From Haloarcula salinisoli (GTDB lineage Archaea > Halobacteriota > Halobacteria > Halobacteriales > Haloarculaceae): DNA of 64,000 bases. The number at the start of each line of letters is the position of its first letter. Position 1 is the stretch's first letter. The notes beneath the pieces were generated by a model that did not search any database, had not been told where the DNA came from, and was given only the letters and a program-made list of their open reading frames with translations. The stretch spans positions 124,001 to 188,000 of the forward strand of contig NZ_RKLQ01000003.1 of the NCBI RefSeq assembly GCF_019599405.1, given 5' to 3'. The translations under genes and the position numbers were made by a program. Shown here in pieces: positions 1 through 10,608 of the stretch.

Positions 1-1197
1 GGCCGGATGCCCATCATGGTCGGGTCGAACAAGTGTAACATCGCCGGCTTCACGCGCGAAGAGCTCATCGACATCGGCGAGGACCCGGCCGACCCCGGCG
101 GCTACTTCTGTGTCAACGGCTCCGAGCGCGTCCTGATGACGAGCGAGGACCTGGCACCGAACAAGATTCTGGCCGAGTACGACACCAAGTACGGCGACGA
201 GGTCCAGGTCGCCAAGACCTTCTCCCAGCGACGGGGGTATCGTGCCCTCGTCCTCTGTGAGCGGACCCGCGACGGGCTGCTGGAAGTATCCTTCCCCTCC
301 GTCTCGGGCTCTATCGACTTCGTGACCCTCGTTCGCGCGCTGGGTCTGGAATCCGACGAGGAGATCGTCCACCGCGTCTCCGAGGACCCGGAGATCGTGA
401 AGTTCATGCTCGAGAATCTGGAGGAAGCGGAAGTCCAGACGACCGAGGAGGCCATCGAGACGCTGGGTCAGCGCGTCGCCTCCGGCCAGGGCAAGAACTA
501 CCAGCTCAAGCGGGCCAACTACGTCATCGACCGCTACCTCCTGCCACACCTCCACGAGGAGGGCGTCGACGAGGAAGAGGTCCGAATCAACAAGGCCTAT
601 TACCTCTGCCGGATGGCCGAGGCGTGTTTCGAGCTCGCCCTGGAACGCCGCGAGGCCGACGACAAGGACCACTACGCGAACAAGCGCCTGAAGGTCAGCG
701 GCGACCTGATGACCGACCTGTTCCGGACCGCGCTGAACAAACTGGCCCGGGACGTGAAGTACCAGCTCGAACGTGCGAATATGCGAAATCGGCAGCTTTC
801 GGTCTCTACTGTGGTTCGCTCGGACGTGCTGACCGAGCGGCTCGAACACCCCATCGCGACGGGGAACTGGGTCGGCGGCCGCTCTGGGGTGTCCCAGCTG
901 GTCGACCGGACCGACTTCATGGGGGTTCTCTCCCACCTGCGCCGCCTGCGCTCGCCGCTCTCGCGGTCCCAACCTCACTTCGAGGCGCGGGACCTGCACG
1001 CGACCCAGTGGGGTCGTATCTGTCCCTCCGAGACGCCGGAAGGGCCCAACTGCGGGCTCGTGAAGAACTTCGCACAGGCGATGGAGCTGTCACAGGACGT
1101 GGCGGACGCACAGGACCTCAAACAGGAACTTTCGGACATGGGGGTCCAGGGCATCCCCGGTATCGAATCGATCGAACAGCAGCCCGCGGACGACTAA
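1..1197 (+). CDS. rpoB2: DNA-directed RNA polymerase subunit B'' (5' end outside window)
   Basis: N-terminal half of the archaeal split beta subunit, forming the protrusion and lobe of RNA polymerase. The reading frame is open to the left edge (codons 1-6 read GR before the first internal Met), so the true start lies upstream. About 398 residues are present against roughly 520 for the family. Conserved signatures include the [12 protein letters not shown] stretch (residues about 33-44), SVVRSD-type and [16 protein letters not shown], and [13 protein letters not shown] near residues 343-355. The next gene starts 1 nt after the stop, which is the usual archaeal rpoB2-rpoB1 split. The split is normal for this lineage and is not a frameshift. 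Confidence 0.97.
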   Translation, partial: GRMPIMVGSNKCNIAGFTREELIDIGEDPADPGGYFCVNGSERVLMTSEDLAPNKILAEYDTKYGDEVQVAKTFSQRRGYRALVLCERTRDGLLEVSFPSVSGSIDFVTLVRALGLESDEEIVHRVSEDPEIVKFMLENLEEAEVQTTEEAIETLGQRVASGQGKNYQLKRANYVIDRYLLPHLHEEGVDEEEVRINKAYYLCRMAEACFELALERREADDKDHYANKRLKVSGDLMTDLFRTALNKLARDVKYQLERANMRNRQLSVSTVVRSDVLTERLEHPIATGNWVGGRSGVSQLVDRTDFMGVLSHLRRLRSPLSRSQPHFEARDLHATQWGRICPSETPEGPNCGLVKNFAQAMELSQDVADAQDLKQELSDMGVQGIPGIESIEQQPADD

Positions 1198-1198
1198 T

Positions 1199-3025
1199 AT
1201 GAGTCAGAGCCGAGAAGCCAAGGTATACGTCAACGGTAGTTTGGTCGGGACACATCCCGACCCCGAACAGCTCGCAGAACAGGTGCGACAGGCCCGCCGT
1301 CGGGGAGACGTCTCCCAGATGGTCAACGTCTCGGTCAAGGGCCGCACCGACGAGGTCATCATCAACGCCGACGCGGGACGGGCCCGGCGCCCGCTGCTCG
1401 TGGTCGAGAACGGCGAGCCGCTGATGACCGACGAACAGGTCGAGGCCGTCAAGAACGGCGACCTGGAGTTCGAGGAGCTCGTCGAGCGCGGCCTCGTCGA
1501 GTTCATCGACGCCGAGGAAGAGGAGGACATCCTCGTCGGCGTCGACGAGGACGAACTCACCGACAACCACACCCACCTGGAAGTCGACCCACAGCTGATG
1601 TTCGGTATCGGCGCGGGGATGATTCCGTACCCCGAACACAACGCCAGCCCGCGGATTACGATGGGGTCGGGGATGATCAAGCAGTCGCTGGGGCTGCCGA
1701 GTGCGAACTACCGAATCCGGCCCGACACCCGCCAGCACCTGCTGCACTACCCGCAGCTCTCGATGGTCAAGACCCAGACGACCGAACAGATCGGCTACGA
1801 CGACCGCCCGGCCGCACAGAACTTCGTCGTCGCCGTGATGAGCTACGAGGGGTTCAACATCGAAGACGCACTCGTCATGAACAAGGGGTCGGTCGACCGG
1901 GCCCTGGCGCGCTCGCATTTCTTCCGGACCTACGAGGGCGAGGAACGTCGCTACCCCGGCGGTCAGGAAGACCGCTTCGAGATGCCCGACGAGGACGTCC
2001 GGGGCGCACGTGGCGAGGAAGCCTACACGCATCTGGACGACGACGGGCTCGTCAACCCCGAGACGAAGGTCGGCGAGAACGCCGTCCTGCTCGGGAAGAC
2101 GTCGCCCCCGCGATTCCTCGAAGAGCCCGACGACATGGGTGGCCTCTCCCCGCAGAAGCGCCGCGAGACGAGCGTCACCATGCGCTCGGGCGAATCCGGC
2201 GTCGTGGACACGGTCACCCTGATGGAGGGCGAGGACGGCTCCAAGCTCTCGAAGGTCTCCGTGCGTGACGAGCGTATCCCCGAACTCGGGGACAAGTTCG
2301 CCAGCCGGCACGGGCAGAAGGGTGTCGTCGGCCACATCGCGCCCCAGGAGGACATGCCCTTCACCGAGGAGGGCGTCGTTCCGGACCTGGTCATCAATCC
2401 CCACGCCCTGCCGTCGCGGATGACCGTCGGCCACATCCTCGAGATGATCGGCGGGAAGGTCGGCGCGCTGGAAGGCCGGCGCGTCGACGGGACCGCCTTC
2501 ACCGGCGAGGACGAGGAGCAGCTCCGTGGCTCTCTGGAGGAGCACGGCTTCGACTCCTCGGGCAAGGAGACGATGTACTCCGGCATCACCGGCGAGAAGA
2601 TCGACGCGGAAATCTTCGTCGGGGACATCTTCTACCAGAAGCTCTACCACATGGTCTCGAACAAGCTGCACGCCCGTTCGCGCGGGCCGGTGCAGGTGCT
2701 GACCCGCCAGCCCACCGAGGGGCGCGCCCGCGAGGGTGGCCTCCGTGTGGGTGAGATGGAGCGGGACGTGCTCATCGGGCACGGCGCGGCGATGGCGCTC
2801 AAGGAGCGCCTGCTCGATGAGTCCGACCGCGAGTGGATCAACGTCTGTGGCGAGTGTGGGATGACCGCCGTCGAGAACGTCGAACAGCGACGTATCTACT
2901 GTCCCAACTGCGAGGAGGAGACCGACATCCACGAGGTCGAGATGTCGTATGCGTTCAAGCTCCTGCTCGACGAGATGAAGGCGCTTGGAATCGCCCCGCG
3001 GGTCGAACTGGAGGACGCCGTATGA
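1199..3025 (+). CDS. rpoB1: DNA-directed RNA polymerase subunit B'
   Basis: C-terminal half of the split beta subunit (608 aa, normal length). It contributes hybrid-binding, wall and clamp/anchor regions near the active site. The conserved [15 protein letters not shown] segment lies at residues about 363-377. A C-terminal zinc site is formed by CGEC and CPNC pairs at residues about 550-575. The ATG follows the rpoB2 stop by 1 nt, and the stop overlaps the rpoA1 start (ATGA), so the subunits are translationally coupled. A very long antisense reading frame opposite this gene is a GC-rich codon-usage shadow. Confidence 0.97.
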   Translation: MSQSREAKVYVNGSLVGTHPDPEQLAEQVRQARRRGDVSQMVNVSVKGRTDEVIINADAGRARRPLLVVENGEPLMTDEQVEAVKNGDLEFEELVERGLVEFIDAEEEEDILVGVDEDELTDNHTHLEVDPQLMFGIGAGMIPYPEHNASPRITMGSGMIKQSLGLPSANYRIRPDTRQHLLHYPQLSMVKTQTTEQIGYDDRPAAQNFVVAVMSYEGFNIEDALVMNKGSVDRALARSHFFRTYEGEERRYPGGQEDRFEMPDEDVRGARGEEAYTHLDDDGLVNPETKVGENAVLLGKTSPPRFLEEPDDMGGLSPQKRRETSVTMRSGESGVVDTVTLMEGEDGSKLSKVSVRDERIPELGDKFASRHGQKGVVGHIAPQEDMPFTEEGVVPDLVINPHALPSRMTVGHILEMIGGKVGALEGRRVDGTAFTGEDEEQLRGSLEEHGFDSSGKETMYSGITGEKIDAEIFVGDIFYQKLYHMVSNKLHARSRGPVQVLTRQPTEGRAREGGLRVGEMERDVLIGHGAAMALKERLLDESDREWINVCGECGMTAVENVEQRRIYCPNCEEETDIHEVEMSYAFKLLLDEMKALGIAPRVELEDAV

Positions 3026-5931
3026 GCTCACAACAGACACCACAGGAGATTGGGTCGCTCAGCTTCGGGCTGATGGACCCGGAGGAGTACCGCGAGATGT
3101 CGGCCACGAAGGTCATCACGGCCGACACCTACGACGACGACGGGTTCCCCATCGACATGGGGCTGATGGACCCGCGGCTCGGGGTCATCGACCCCGGACT
3201 CGAATGCAAGACGTGCGGGAAACACAGCGGGTCGTGTAACGGCCACTTCGGCCACATCGAACTCGCCGCCCCCGTCATCCACGTCGGCTTCGCGAAGCTC
3301 ATCCGCCGCCTGCTTCGGGGCACCTGTCGGGAGTGCTCCCGGCTCTGTCTCGACGAGAACGAGCGCGACGAGTTCCGCGACCGGCTCACCCGGACCCGGG
3401 ACCTCGGTCGCGACCTCAACGACGTGACCAAGGCCGCCATCCGGCAGGCCCGAAAGAAGGACAACTGTCCGTTCTGCGGCGAGAAGCAGTACGACATCAA
3501 ACACGAGAAGCCGACGACCTACTACGAGGTCCAGCAGGTGCTCTCGGCCGACTATCCCGCCCGCATCGCCGAGGCGATGGAGGAGGCCGACGACCGCATC
3601 ACGCCCACCGACCTCGCCGAGGAGACCGGTATCGACGGCGGCCGCGTCCAGGAGATAATCAGCGGCGACTTCCGCCCGCGACAGGACGACCGCCGGGCCA
3701 TCGAGAAGGCCCTCTCCGTGGACCTCACCGAGGAGGACATGAACAAGCTGATGCCCTCCGACATCCGGGACTGGTTCGAGGACATCCCGGACGAGGACAT
3801 CGAGGTCCTGGGGATGAACCCCGACCGCTCCCGGCCCGAGTGGATGATTCTGACGGTGCTGCCGGTGCCGCCGGTGACCGCCCGTCCCTCCATCACGCTG
3901 GACAACGGCCAGCGTAGCGAGGACGACCTCACCCACAAGCTCGTGGACATCATCCGCATCAACCAGCGGTTCATGGAGAACCGCGAGGCGGGTGCGCCCC
4001 AGCTCATCATCGAGGACCTCTGGGAACTGCTGCAGTACCACGTCACCACGTTCATGGACAACGAGATTTCGGGGACGCCGCCGGCGCGACACCGCTCCGG
4101 GCGGCCCCTGAAGACCCTCTCCCAGCGGCTCAAGGGCAAAGAGGGACGCTTCCGTGGTTCGCTTTCGGGGAAGCGTGTCAACTTCTCGGCCCGAACCGTC
4201 ATCTCGCCGGACCCGACCCTTAGCCTGAACGAGGTCGGCGTCCCCGAACGGGTCGCCCGGGAGATGACCCAGACGATGAACGTCAACGAGCGCAACCTCG
4301 ACAACGCACGGCGCTACGTCGCCAACGGCCCGATGGGCCACCCGGGCGCCAACTACGTCCGCCGACCGGACGGCCGTCGCCTGAAGGTCACGGAGAAGAA
4401 CTGCGAGGAGCTCGCCGAGAAGGTCGAGGCCGGCTGGGAAGTGTCCCGCCACCTCGTCGACGGCGACATCATCATCTTCAACCGGCAGCCGTCGCTGCAC
4501 CGGATGTCCATCATGGCCCACGAAGTGGTCGTGATGCCGTACAAGACGTTCCGGCTCAACACCGTCGTCTGTCCGCCGTACAACGCTGACTTCGACGGCG
4601 ACGAGATGAACATGCACGCCCTCCAGAACGAGGAGGCCCGCGCGGAAGCCCGGGTCCTCATGCGCGTGCAAGAACAGATGCTCTCCCCGCGCTTCGGCGA
4701 GAACATCATCGGTGCGATTCAGGACCACATCAGCGGGACCTACCTGCTGACTCACACCAACCCGCAGTTCAACGAGACCCAGGCCCTGGACATGCTCCGG
4801 GCGACGCGTATCGACGAACTGCCCGAGCCCGACGGCGAGGACGAGGCCGGCGAGCCCTACTGGACCGGCCGCTCGCTGTTCTCGGAACTGCTGCCCGACG
4901 ACCTCAATCTGGACTTTACCTCCTCGGCCGGCGACAACGTCGTCATCGAGGACGGCCAGATGGTCTCGGGCACCATCGACGAGGACGCCGTCGGCGCCTT
5001 CGGCGGCGAGGTCGTCGACACCATCGCCAAGGACTACTCGAAGACCCGCGCGCGGATTCTGGTCAACGAGATTTCCGCGCTGGCGATGCGTTCGATCATG
5101 CACTTCGGGTTCTCCATCGGTATCGACGACGAGTCGATTCCCCGCGAGGCCGAAGAGCAGATCAACGACGCCATCGACAACGCCTACGACCGCGTCGAGG
5201 AGCTCATCGAGACCTACGACCGGGGCGACCTCGAGTCGCTGCCGGGCCGCACGGTCGACGAGACCCTCGAGATGAAGATCATGCAGACGCTGGGCAAGGC
5301 CCGTGACTCCGCCGGTGACATCGCCGAGGACCACTTCGACGACGACAACCCGGCCGTCGTGATGGCCGAGTCCGGCGCGCGTGGGTCGATGCTGAACCTG
5401 ACCCAGATGGCCGGCTGTGTCGGCCAGCAGGCAGTCCGTGGCGAGCGTATCAACCGCGGGTACGAGAACCGCACACTTTCCCACTTCGAGGAGAACGACC
5501 TCTCCTCGGACGCCCACGGCTTCGTGGAATCGTCCTACCGCACGGGGCTTGGCCCCAAGGAGTTCTTCTTCCACGCGATGGGTGGCCGCGAGGGGCTGGT
5601 CGACACCGCAGTCCGAACCTCCAAATCCGGCTACCTCCAGCGCCGGCTCATCAACGCGCTGTCGGAACTGGAGACCCAGTACGACGGGACCGTCCGGGAC
5701 ACGAGCGACACCATCGTCCAGTTCGAGTTCGGTGAGGACGGTACCTCACCGGTCGACGTCTCCTCCGGCGAGGAGGGGCCGGCCGTCGACGTCGATGAAA
5801 TTGCCGACAGCGTCCTCAGCGAGGAGTTCGAGAGCGAGAAACAGAAAGAGAGCTTCCTCGGGCAGAAGACCGAGCGGACCAACCTCTCCGAGCACGCCGA
5901 CGACTGGTGGATGGCGGAGGGTGACGACTAA
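3022..5931 (+). CDS. rpoA1: DNA-directed RNA polymerase subunit A'
   Basis: Large N-terminal part of the split beta' subunit and catalytic core of the polymerase. The start at 3022 is chosen because it overlaps the rpoB1 stop and gives the expected N-terminus ([10 protein letters not shown]); an in-frame upstream extension lies inside rpoB1. Length is 969 aa. Zinc ligands CKTC/CNGH lie near residues 60-75 and CREC/CPFC near 100-155. The absolutely conserved [10 protein letters not shown] catalytic metal motif starts at about residue 521. Residues about 194-238 form an extra segment that reads like a Cro/CI-type helix-turn-helix; see findings. The stop overlaps the rpoA2 start. Confidence 0.97.
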   Translation: MSSQQTPQEIGSLSFGLMDPEEYREMSATKVITADTYDDDGFPIDMGLMDPRLGVIDPGLECKTCGKHSGSCNGHFGHIELAAPVIHVGFAKLIRRLLRGTCRECSRLCLDENERDEFRDRLTRTRDLGRDLNDVTKAAIRQARKKDNCPFCGEKQYDIKHEKPTTYYEVQQVLSADYPARIAEAMEEADDRITPTDLAEETGIDGGRVQEIISGDFRPRQDDRRAIEKALSVDLTEEDMNKLMPSDIRDWFEDIPDEDIEVLGMNPDRSRPEWMILTVLPVPPVTARPSITLDNGQRSEDDLTHKLVDIIRINQRFMENREAGAPQLIIEDLWELLQYHVTTFMDNEISGTPPARHRSGRPLKTLSQRLKGKEGRFRGSLSGKRVNFSARTVISPDPTLSLNEVGVPERVAREMTQTMNVNERNLDNARRYVANGPMGHPGANYVRRPDGRRLKVTEKNCEELAEKVEAGWEVSRHLVDGDIIIFNRQPSLHRMSIMAHEVVVMPYKTFRLNTVVCPPYNADFDGDEMNMHALQNEEARAEARVLMRVQEQMLSPRFGENIIGAIQDHISGTYLLTHTNPQFNETQALDMLRATRIDELPEPDGEDEAGEPYWTGRSLFSELLPDDLNLDFTSSAGDNVVIEDGQMVSGTIDEDAVGAFGGEVVDTIAKDYSKTRARILVNEISALAMRSIMHFGFSIGIDDESIPREAEEQINDAIDNAYDRVEELIETYDRGDLESLPGRTVDETLEMKIMQTLGKARDSAGDIAEDHFDDDNPAVVMAESGARGSMLNLTQMAGCVGQQAVRGERINRGYENRTLSHFEENDLSSDAHGFVESSYRTGLGPKEFFFHAMGGREGLVDTAVRTSKSGYLQRRLINALSELETQYDGTVRDTSDTIVQFEFGEDGTSPVDVSSGEEGPAVDVDEIADSVLSEEFESEKQKESFLGQKTERTNLSEHADDWWMAEGDD

Positions 5932-7106
5932 TGGTATCAGATGACATCGAGGCCGTCGTCGAGGACACGGAGCTCCCACGGCGGCTGAAAGACGAGGTGT
6001 ACAGCGCGGTCGAGGAACGGGGCGTCGGCGTCGAGGACGCCGACCGCATCGCACAGGCCGTCGAGTCTCGCTACATGCAGACCCGCGTGGACCCGCTGGA
6101 CCCGGTCGGAACCGTCTCGGCCCAGTCCATCGGCGAACCCGGAACGCAGATGACGATGAACACGTTCCACTACGCCGGTGTGGCCGAAATCGACGTGACC
6201 CAGGGCCTGCCCCGGCTCATCGAGCTGGTGGACGCCCGGAAGACGCCGGACACGCCGATGATGACGGTCCACCTGGACGAGGAGTACGCCGACGACCGCG
6301 AGAAGGCCCACGAGGTCGTCTGGAAGATCGAGGCCACGCGCATCCTCGCGCTGGGTGACATCTCCACGAACGTCGCGGACATGCTCGTCCAGATCGACTT
6401 GAACGAGGAGACGCTGCAGGAACGGTGGCCCACGGTCGATACCACCGAGGCCATCGCCGAGGAGATCGCAGAGACCATCGAGTCGAACCTCGGCGTCAAG
6501 ACCCGCCAGGCCGACACCGTCATCGAGTTCGGCCCGGAGGAGCCCAGCTATCGGGACCTGCTCCAGCTGGTCGAGGAGCTCCGGGACATCGTCTTCAAGG
6601 GTATCGACGAGATCTCCCGCGTCGTCATCCGCAAGGAAGACCTCGAGGACGGCGAGGAGTTCGTCCTCTACACCGAGGGCTCGGACTTCGGCGAGGTGCT
6701 TGGCATCGAGGGTGTCGACGCCTCCCGGACGACGTGTAACAACATCCACGAGATATACCGGAGCCTCGGCGTCGAGGCCGCCCGCGAGACGCTCATCAAC
6801 GAGACGATGAACACGCTCGAAGAGCAGGGGCTGGACGACGTGAACGTCCGCCACCTCATGCTGGTCGCCGACATCATGACCAACGAGGGGACCATCGAGT
6901 CCATCGGCCGCCACGGCATCAGTGGGTCGAAGGACTCCGTGCTGGCCCGCGCAGCGTTCGAGGTGACGGTGAACCACCTGCTCGACGCCGCCATCCACGG
7001 CGAGGTCGACGAACTGGACGGCGTCACGGAGAACGTCATCGTCGGCAAGCCCATCAAGCTGGGCACCGGCGACGTCGACCTCCGCATGGGCACCACGCAG
7101 GACTGA
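5931..7106 (+). CDS. rpoA2: DNA-directed RNA polymerase subunit A''
   Basis: C-terminal part of the split beta' subunit (391 aa), which carries the trigger loop and jaw/cleft regions. The trigger-loop motif [16 protein letters not shown] lies at residues about 66-81. The C-terminus has the expected [21 protein letters not shown] region. The start ATG overlaps the rpoA1 stop (TAATG), and the last base is shared with the nusA start. This gene and its upstream partners form one transcription unit. Confidence 0.97.
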   Translation: MVSDDIEAVVEDTELPRRLKDEVYSAVEERGVGVEDADRIAQAVESRYMQTRVDPLDPVGTVSAQSIGEPGTQMTMNTFHYAGVAEIDVTQGLPRLIELVDARKTPDTPMMTVHLDEEYADDREKAHEVVWKIEATRILALGDISTNVADMLVQIDLNEETLQERWPTVDTTEAIAEEIAETIESNLGVKTRQADTVIEFGPEEPSYRDLLQLVEELRDIVFKGIDEISRVVIRKEDLEDGEEFVLYTEGSDFGEVLGIEGVDASRTTCNNIHEIYRSLGVEAARETLINETMNTLEEQGLDDVNVRHLMLVADIMTNEGTIESIGRHGISGSKDSVLARAAFEVTVNHLLDAAIHGEVDELDGVTENVIVGKPIKLGTGDVDLRMGTTQD

Positions 7107-7531
7107 TGGGCGTCGAAATCTCGGACGAAGCCCGACGACTGGTCGCCCTCTTCGAGGACGAAGCCGGCGTCACTGTCCGGGATTGCGTCGTCGACGAGGA
7201 CCACGACCAGGTCGTCTACCTGGTCAAGCGTGGCGAGATAGCCGACGCCATCGGCCCCGGCGGCACCACTGTGGGCCGCGTCGAGGAGCAACTCGGCCGG
7301 GACGTGAAACTCATCGAGGACGCCGAGCGGGCCGAGGACTTCGTCGCCAACGCCCTGGCGCCCGCCGCCGTCTACAACGTCACCGTCTCGGAGAACGGCG
7401 ACACCGTCGCCTACGTCGAGGTGCCCCAGGAGGACCACGGGGCGGCTATCGGTCGGAACGGTCGCAACATCGACGCTGCCCGCCGACTGGCCCAGCGCCA
7501 CTTCGACATCGACGGTATCGAGTTGACCTAA
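7106..7531 (+). CDS. nusA: NusA-like transcription termination/elongation factor (KH domains)
   Basis: A 141-aa archaeal NusA-type protein consisting essentially of two KH RNA-binding domains, without the N-terminal and S1 domains of bacterial NusA. The GxxG-like motifs are IGPGGTTVGRVE near residue 48 and IGRNGRNIDAARRLA near residue 120. It is coupled to rpoA2 by a start/stop overlap and has the conserved position after the polymerase genes and before rps12. It probably binds RNA at the elongating polymerase. Its stop codon overlaps that of the convergent gene on the other strand (CTAA, 7528-7531). Confidence 0.93.
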   Translation: MGVEISDEARRLVALFEDEAGVTVRDCVVDEDHDQVVYLVKRGEIADAIGPGGTTVGRVEEQLGRDVKLIEDAERAEDFVANALAPAAVYNVTVSENGDTVAYVEVPQEDHGAAIGRNGRNIDAARRLAQRHFDIDGIELT

Positions 7532-8010
7532 GGGGCAAACAGACGCTCAGCCTGGTTCCGTAGCCCGCGGTAGTACACCGCACCCCAAGTTGGCGTCTCT
7601 CTGTTGTAGTGAATACTGTCCGCTTCTGGCGCAACGACCACCGGGAACTCGAAGGACGACCAGTGTCGTGGCGAGTAGCTGTTGACCCAGTTGACGAGTG
7701 GCGCTTCTGTGACGATGACCGGGTAGACGACGACGCCACCGAACAGACCACGGGGGAACCGGGATTTCAGTGAGAGCCCCTGTTCGAAGGCCGCCTTGCT
7801 GAACGCCCGTGCCTCGGCGGGAGTGTCAGCGGTCCCGACGACGATTACCGTATCGACGAGTGCGAGCTTCCAAGGCTGGACTTCGCGGTCGTGAAACACC
7901 GTCAACGCCTGCTCGTCTAGGGTCGTCTCCGACCGCTCGAACCCCTCGTCGCCGAGTCGTGGGGCGACCGTCTCGACGTACTGTTCGACTGGCGACTGGC
8001 CGCTGGACAT
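7528..8010 (-). CDS. Conserved haloarchaeal hypothetical protein
   Basis: A 160-aa soluble protein starting MSSGQSPVEQ. The frame stays open further upstream, but the extension would run into the rps12 promoter, so the internal ATG at 8010 is preferred. There is no signal peptide or membrane segment and no motif I can assign. The composition is mixed alpha/beta, with a hydrophobic VDTVIVVGTA strand and a FGGVVVYPVIVTEAP stretch. It is wedged convergently between nusA and rps12 and shares its stop codon bases with nusA. The function is unknown. Confidence 0.75.
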   Translation of the reverse strand: MSSGQSPVEQYVETVAPRLGDEGFERSETTLDEQALTVFHDREVQPWKLALVDTVIVVGTADTPAEARAFSKAAFEQGLSLKSRFPRGLFGGVVVYPVIVTEAPLVNWVNSYSPRHWSSFEFPVVVAPEADSIHYNRETPTWGAVYYRGLRNQAERLFAP

Positions 8011-8103
8011 AGATATGGTCCCGGTCGGTAACGCAAAAAATCCCGGGTCGCGAAACCTGTAACCGTGCCACATACGAGCCGCCTGGCGACGACGAAAGAG
8101 GAG

Positions 8104-8113
8104 TCTTAAGTAG
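8104..8113 (+). promoter_or_regulatory. Putative TATA box for rps12-rps7
   Basis: TCTTAAGTAG lies 25-34 nt upstream of the rps12 ATG, which would place transcription initiation at or a few bases before the start codon. That fits the leaderless mRNAs common in haloarchaea. The call rests on motif and spacing only. Confidence 0.5.
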
Positions 8114-8137
8114 CTCGGCAGGATACCGACGTGTACT

Positions 8138-8566
8138 ATGGCAAACGGCAAATACGCCGCGCGGAAGCTGAAGAAGGACCGCCAGAAACACCGGTGGTCC
8201 GACTCGGATTACGCGCGACGCGAGCGCGGGCTGGGCAAGAAGTCCGACCCGCTGGAGGGCGCCCCCCAGGGCCGCGGTATCGTCCTGGAGAAGGTCGGTA
8301 TCGAGGCGAAACAGCCCAACTCCGCGATCCGGAAATGCGTCCGGGTCCAGCTCATCAAGAACGGCAAGCAGGTCACCGCGTTCTGTCCCGGTGACGGCGC
8401 TATCTCCTTTATCGACGAGCACGACGAGGTCACCATCGCCGGTATCGGCGGCGCGAAGGGTCGCGCGATGGGCGACCTCTCCGGTGTCAACTACAAGGTC
8501 GAGAAGGTCAACGGCGTCTCCATGCTCGAACTGGTCCGCGGTAACGCCGAAAAGCCGGTCCGATAA
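8138..8566 (+). CDS. rps12: 30S ribosomal protein S12
   Basis: A 142-aa uS12 protein located at the decoding centre. The conserved [19 protein letters not shown] stretch (about residues 52-70) carries the PNS loop, and [16 protein letters not shown] follows. The length is normal for archaeal S12, which carries an N-terminal extension relative to bacteria. It is followed 2 nt later by rps7, as in the str operon. Confidence 0.97.
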   Translation: MANGKYAARKLKKDRQKHRWSDSDYARRERGLGKKSDPLEGAPQGRGIVLEKVGIEAKQPNSAIRKCVRVQLIKNGKQVTAFCPGDGAISFIDEHDEVTIAGIGGAKGRAMGDLSGVNYKVEKVNGVSMLELVRGNAEKPVR

Positions 8567-8568
8567 CC

Positions 8569-9195
8569 ATGAGTGCAGACGAAGACACACCCGAGACCGA
8601 GGAAGACGTCGAGGAAGAGGCCCCCGAGGAAGAGGTCGCCACGGCCGAGCTGTTCGGCAAGTGGTCGGTCACCAACATCGAGTATTCGGACCCCTCCACG
8701 GAACGGTACATCGCGGTGACGCCCATCGCCCACACGATGGGGCGGCACTCGAACAAGCAGTTCCAGAAGTCCGAGATCAGCGTCGTCGAGCGCCTCATCA
8801 ATCGGCTGATGCAGACCGACGAGAACACGGGCAAGAAGCAGCTCGCGACGACCATCGTCAGCGACGCCTTCGACATCGTCCACGAGCGCACCGAGGAGAA
8901 CCCGGTGCAGGTCCTCGTCGAGGCCGTCGAAAACAGCGCGCCCCGAGAGGAGACCGTCCGCCTGAAGTACGGTGGTATCTCGGTCCCGAAGGCCGTCGAC
9001 GTCGCGCCCCAGCGACGGGTCGACCAGGCGCTGAAGTTCATCGCCGAGGGCACCTACGGTGGCTCCTTCAAGACCACCACCAGCGCCGAGGAGGCCCTGG
9101 CCTCCCTGCTCATCGGCGCCGCCAACAACGACGTCAGCACCTACTCCGTCAACCAGAAAGAGGAGAAGGAACGCGTCGCGGCCGCAGCGCGGTAA
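8569..9195 (+). CDS. rps7: 30S ribosomal protein S7
   Basis: A 208-aa uS7 protein, the primary binder that nucleates assembly of the 3' major domain of 16S rRNA. It has a haloarchaeal acidic N-terminal tail (EEDVEEEAPEEE), then the conserved core with GRHSNKQFQKSEISVVERLINRLM split across residues about 58-80 and RRVDQALKFI near 150. It is co-transcribed with rps12. In many archaea aEF-2 follows directly; here about 3 kb of other genes intervene. Confidence 0.97.
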   Translation: MSADEDTPETEEDVEEEAPEEEVATAELFGKWSVTNIEYSDPSTERYIAVTPIAHTMGRHSNKQFQKSEISVVERLINRLMQTDENTGKKQLATTIVSDAFDIVHERTEENPVQVLVEAVENSAPREETVRLKYGGISVPKAVDVAPQRRVDQALKFIAEGTYGGSFKTTTSAEEALASLLIGAANNDVSTYSVNQKEEKERVAAAAR

Positions 9196-9203
9196 TATCG
9201 ACT

Positions 9204-9218
9204 GTATTTTCCTGTTTT
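9204..9218 (+). terminator. T-rich terminator downstream of rps7
   Basis: Two short T runs (TATTTT and GTTTTC) occur within 25 nt of the rps7 stop. This is consistent with oligo-T-driven archaeal termination. No strong hairpin is visible. Confidence 0.35.
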
Positions 9219-9325
9219 CGCCCGCCGGAAGCGGACGCGCCGTCGTGACTCGCGGCTCGCTCGTGACCCATCGCGCCAGCTCGTGAACCACTAGCTATTT
9301 CTCGGTTGACGGGCCAGTCACGGGT

Positions 9326-9907
9326 ATGTCACAGGAGTACGAATCGGTCGACCTCGTCGGTGACGAGACGGTCAAACACTTCACCGGCGCCGTTCTCATC
9401 GCGGCGTTGACCGCTGGGCTCGCACAACTTTCGATTCCACTTCCTGCGGGGCTCCCACCGTTCTCGCTCCAGCCGTTCGGGATGTTCTTCGCCGGTCTGT
9501 TACTCGGCCCGCTGTGGGGCGGCTTCGCGCTAGCACTGTATCTGCTGGCCGGTATCGCCGGCGCACCGGTGTTCGCTAACGCCGGCTCGGGGCTGGGGTA
9601 TATCATCGCCGGACGGACGGGTGGCTTCCTCATCGGGTTCTTGCTCGGTGCGATTGTCGCCGGAGCGATTGTCCACCGGGGTCTCCGGCCGCGTGACCTC
9701 GCGACGGTCTCGGTTCCGATGAAAGTCGCTGGGCTGTTCGCGGCTATCGTCGTGGTCTATGTCATCGGGACGCCGTGGTTCGCCTATATCACTGGCCTGC
9801 CACTGGGGCGTGCTGCAGTCGCGCTGGCGCCGCTGATGCCGTTCGACGTCGTGAAACTGGCAATCGCGGTCGGTATCGTCGAGGGTGGCTACCTGGCCCG
9901 GCAATGA
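9326..9907 (+). CDS. bioY: Biotin transporter substrate-binding subunit BioY (ECF S component)
   Basis: A 193-aa integral membrane protein with about six hydrophobic segments. It has BioY hallmarks: an ALTAGLAQLSIPLP start, the FSLQPFGMFFAGLLLGPLWG segment, LLAGIAGAPVFANAGSGLGYIIAGRTGGF, and a C-terminal PFDVVKLAIAVGI. In energy-coupling factor transporters this S component captures biotin in the membrane. The stop overlaps the start of the ATPase gene (ATGA), and the T component follows, giving a complete BioYMN set. Confidence 0.93.
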   Translation: MSQEYESVDLVGDETVKHFTGAVLIAALTAGLAQLSIPLPAGLPPFSLQPFGMFFAGLLLGPLWGGFALALYLLAGIAGAPVFANAGSGLGYIIAGRTGGFLIGFLLGAIVAGAIVHRGLRPRDLATVSVPMKVAGLFAAIVVVYVIGTPWFAYITGLPLGRAAVALAPLMPFDVVKLAIAVGIVEGGYLARQ

Positions 9908-10608
9908 TTGCGGCCCAGGACCTCACGTACAGGTACGGCGACCACACCGTCCTCGACGACCTCTCGCTCTCGATACCGGACGGTGAGTTCTGTCTGCTCG
10001 TCGGCCCCAACGGCAGCGGGAAGACCACCCTCGTCCGCCAGTTCAACGCGTTGCTGGAGCCGGACAGTGGGACGGTCACGGTCAATGGGAGAAACGTGAC
10101 CGAGAACCCTGTCGTCGCCCGCACGAGTGTTGGGATGGTGTTCCAGCAGCCCCGTGACCAGTTCGTCGCCGCGACGGTCGGCGCCGACGTGGCCTTCGGA
10201 CCGGAGAACCTCGGGCTCGAGCGTACGGATATCGGCCGCCGCGTCGACGAGGCACTGGCCGCGGTCGACCTCGACGGCCGCGAGAACGAGCGCCTCGACG
10301 AACTCTCGGGCGGCGAACAGGCCCGCGTGGCCATCGCGGGGGCGCTCGCGATGGAACCGGAGTATCTCATACTGGACGAACCGCTGGTGGGGCTGGACTG
10401 GCCCGCCAGGGAGTCAGTGCTAGAACAGCTCGACAGGCTCCACGCCGAGGGGACCGCACTCGTCGTCGTCACCCACGACCTGCGTGACCTCCACGAGCGG
10501 GCCGACCGACTCGTGGGACTCCGAGACGGGCGTATAGTGCTTGACGACGACCCTGGGGCCGCCCTCGACTCCGTCGCCGACCTCGGGGTACGAGACCCGC
10601 GATGCTGA
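9904..10608 (+). CDS. bioM: ECF transporter ATPase (BioM)
   Basis: A 234-aa ABC ATPase of the CbiO/EcfA family. It shows Walker A GPNGSGKTT (residues about 35-43), Q-loop VFQQPRDQFV, signature LSGGEQARVAIAGAL and Walker B YLILDEPLVGLD, with a terminal switch HD. The start at 9904 overlaps the bioY stop, and an upstream in-frame extension would lie inside bioY. It energises biotin import together with BioN. Confidence 0.93.
   Translation: MIAAQDLTYRYGDHTVLDDLSLSIPDGEFCLLVGPNGSGKTTLVRQFNALLEPDSGTVTVNGRNVTENPVVARTSVGMVFQQPRDQFVAATVGADVAFGPENLGLERTDIGRRVDEALAAVDLDGRENERLDELSGGEQARVAIAGALAMEPEYLILDEPLVGLDWPARESVLEQLDRLHAEGTALVVVTHDLRDLHERADRLVGLRDGRIVLDDDPGAALDSVADLGVRDPRC

Noticed and set aside
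1118-5574. Very long minus-strand reading frames (641 and 848 codons) opposite rpoB1 and rpoA1
   Set aside because: They mirror the polymerase genes, have no family resemblance, and arise from GC-rich third positions in haloarchaeal genes.
1-7106. Split RNA polymerase genes as frameshifts
   Set aside because: B''/B' and A'/A'' splits are normal in archaea and the junctions are clean start/stop overlaps.
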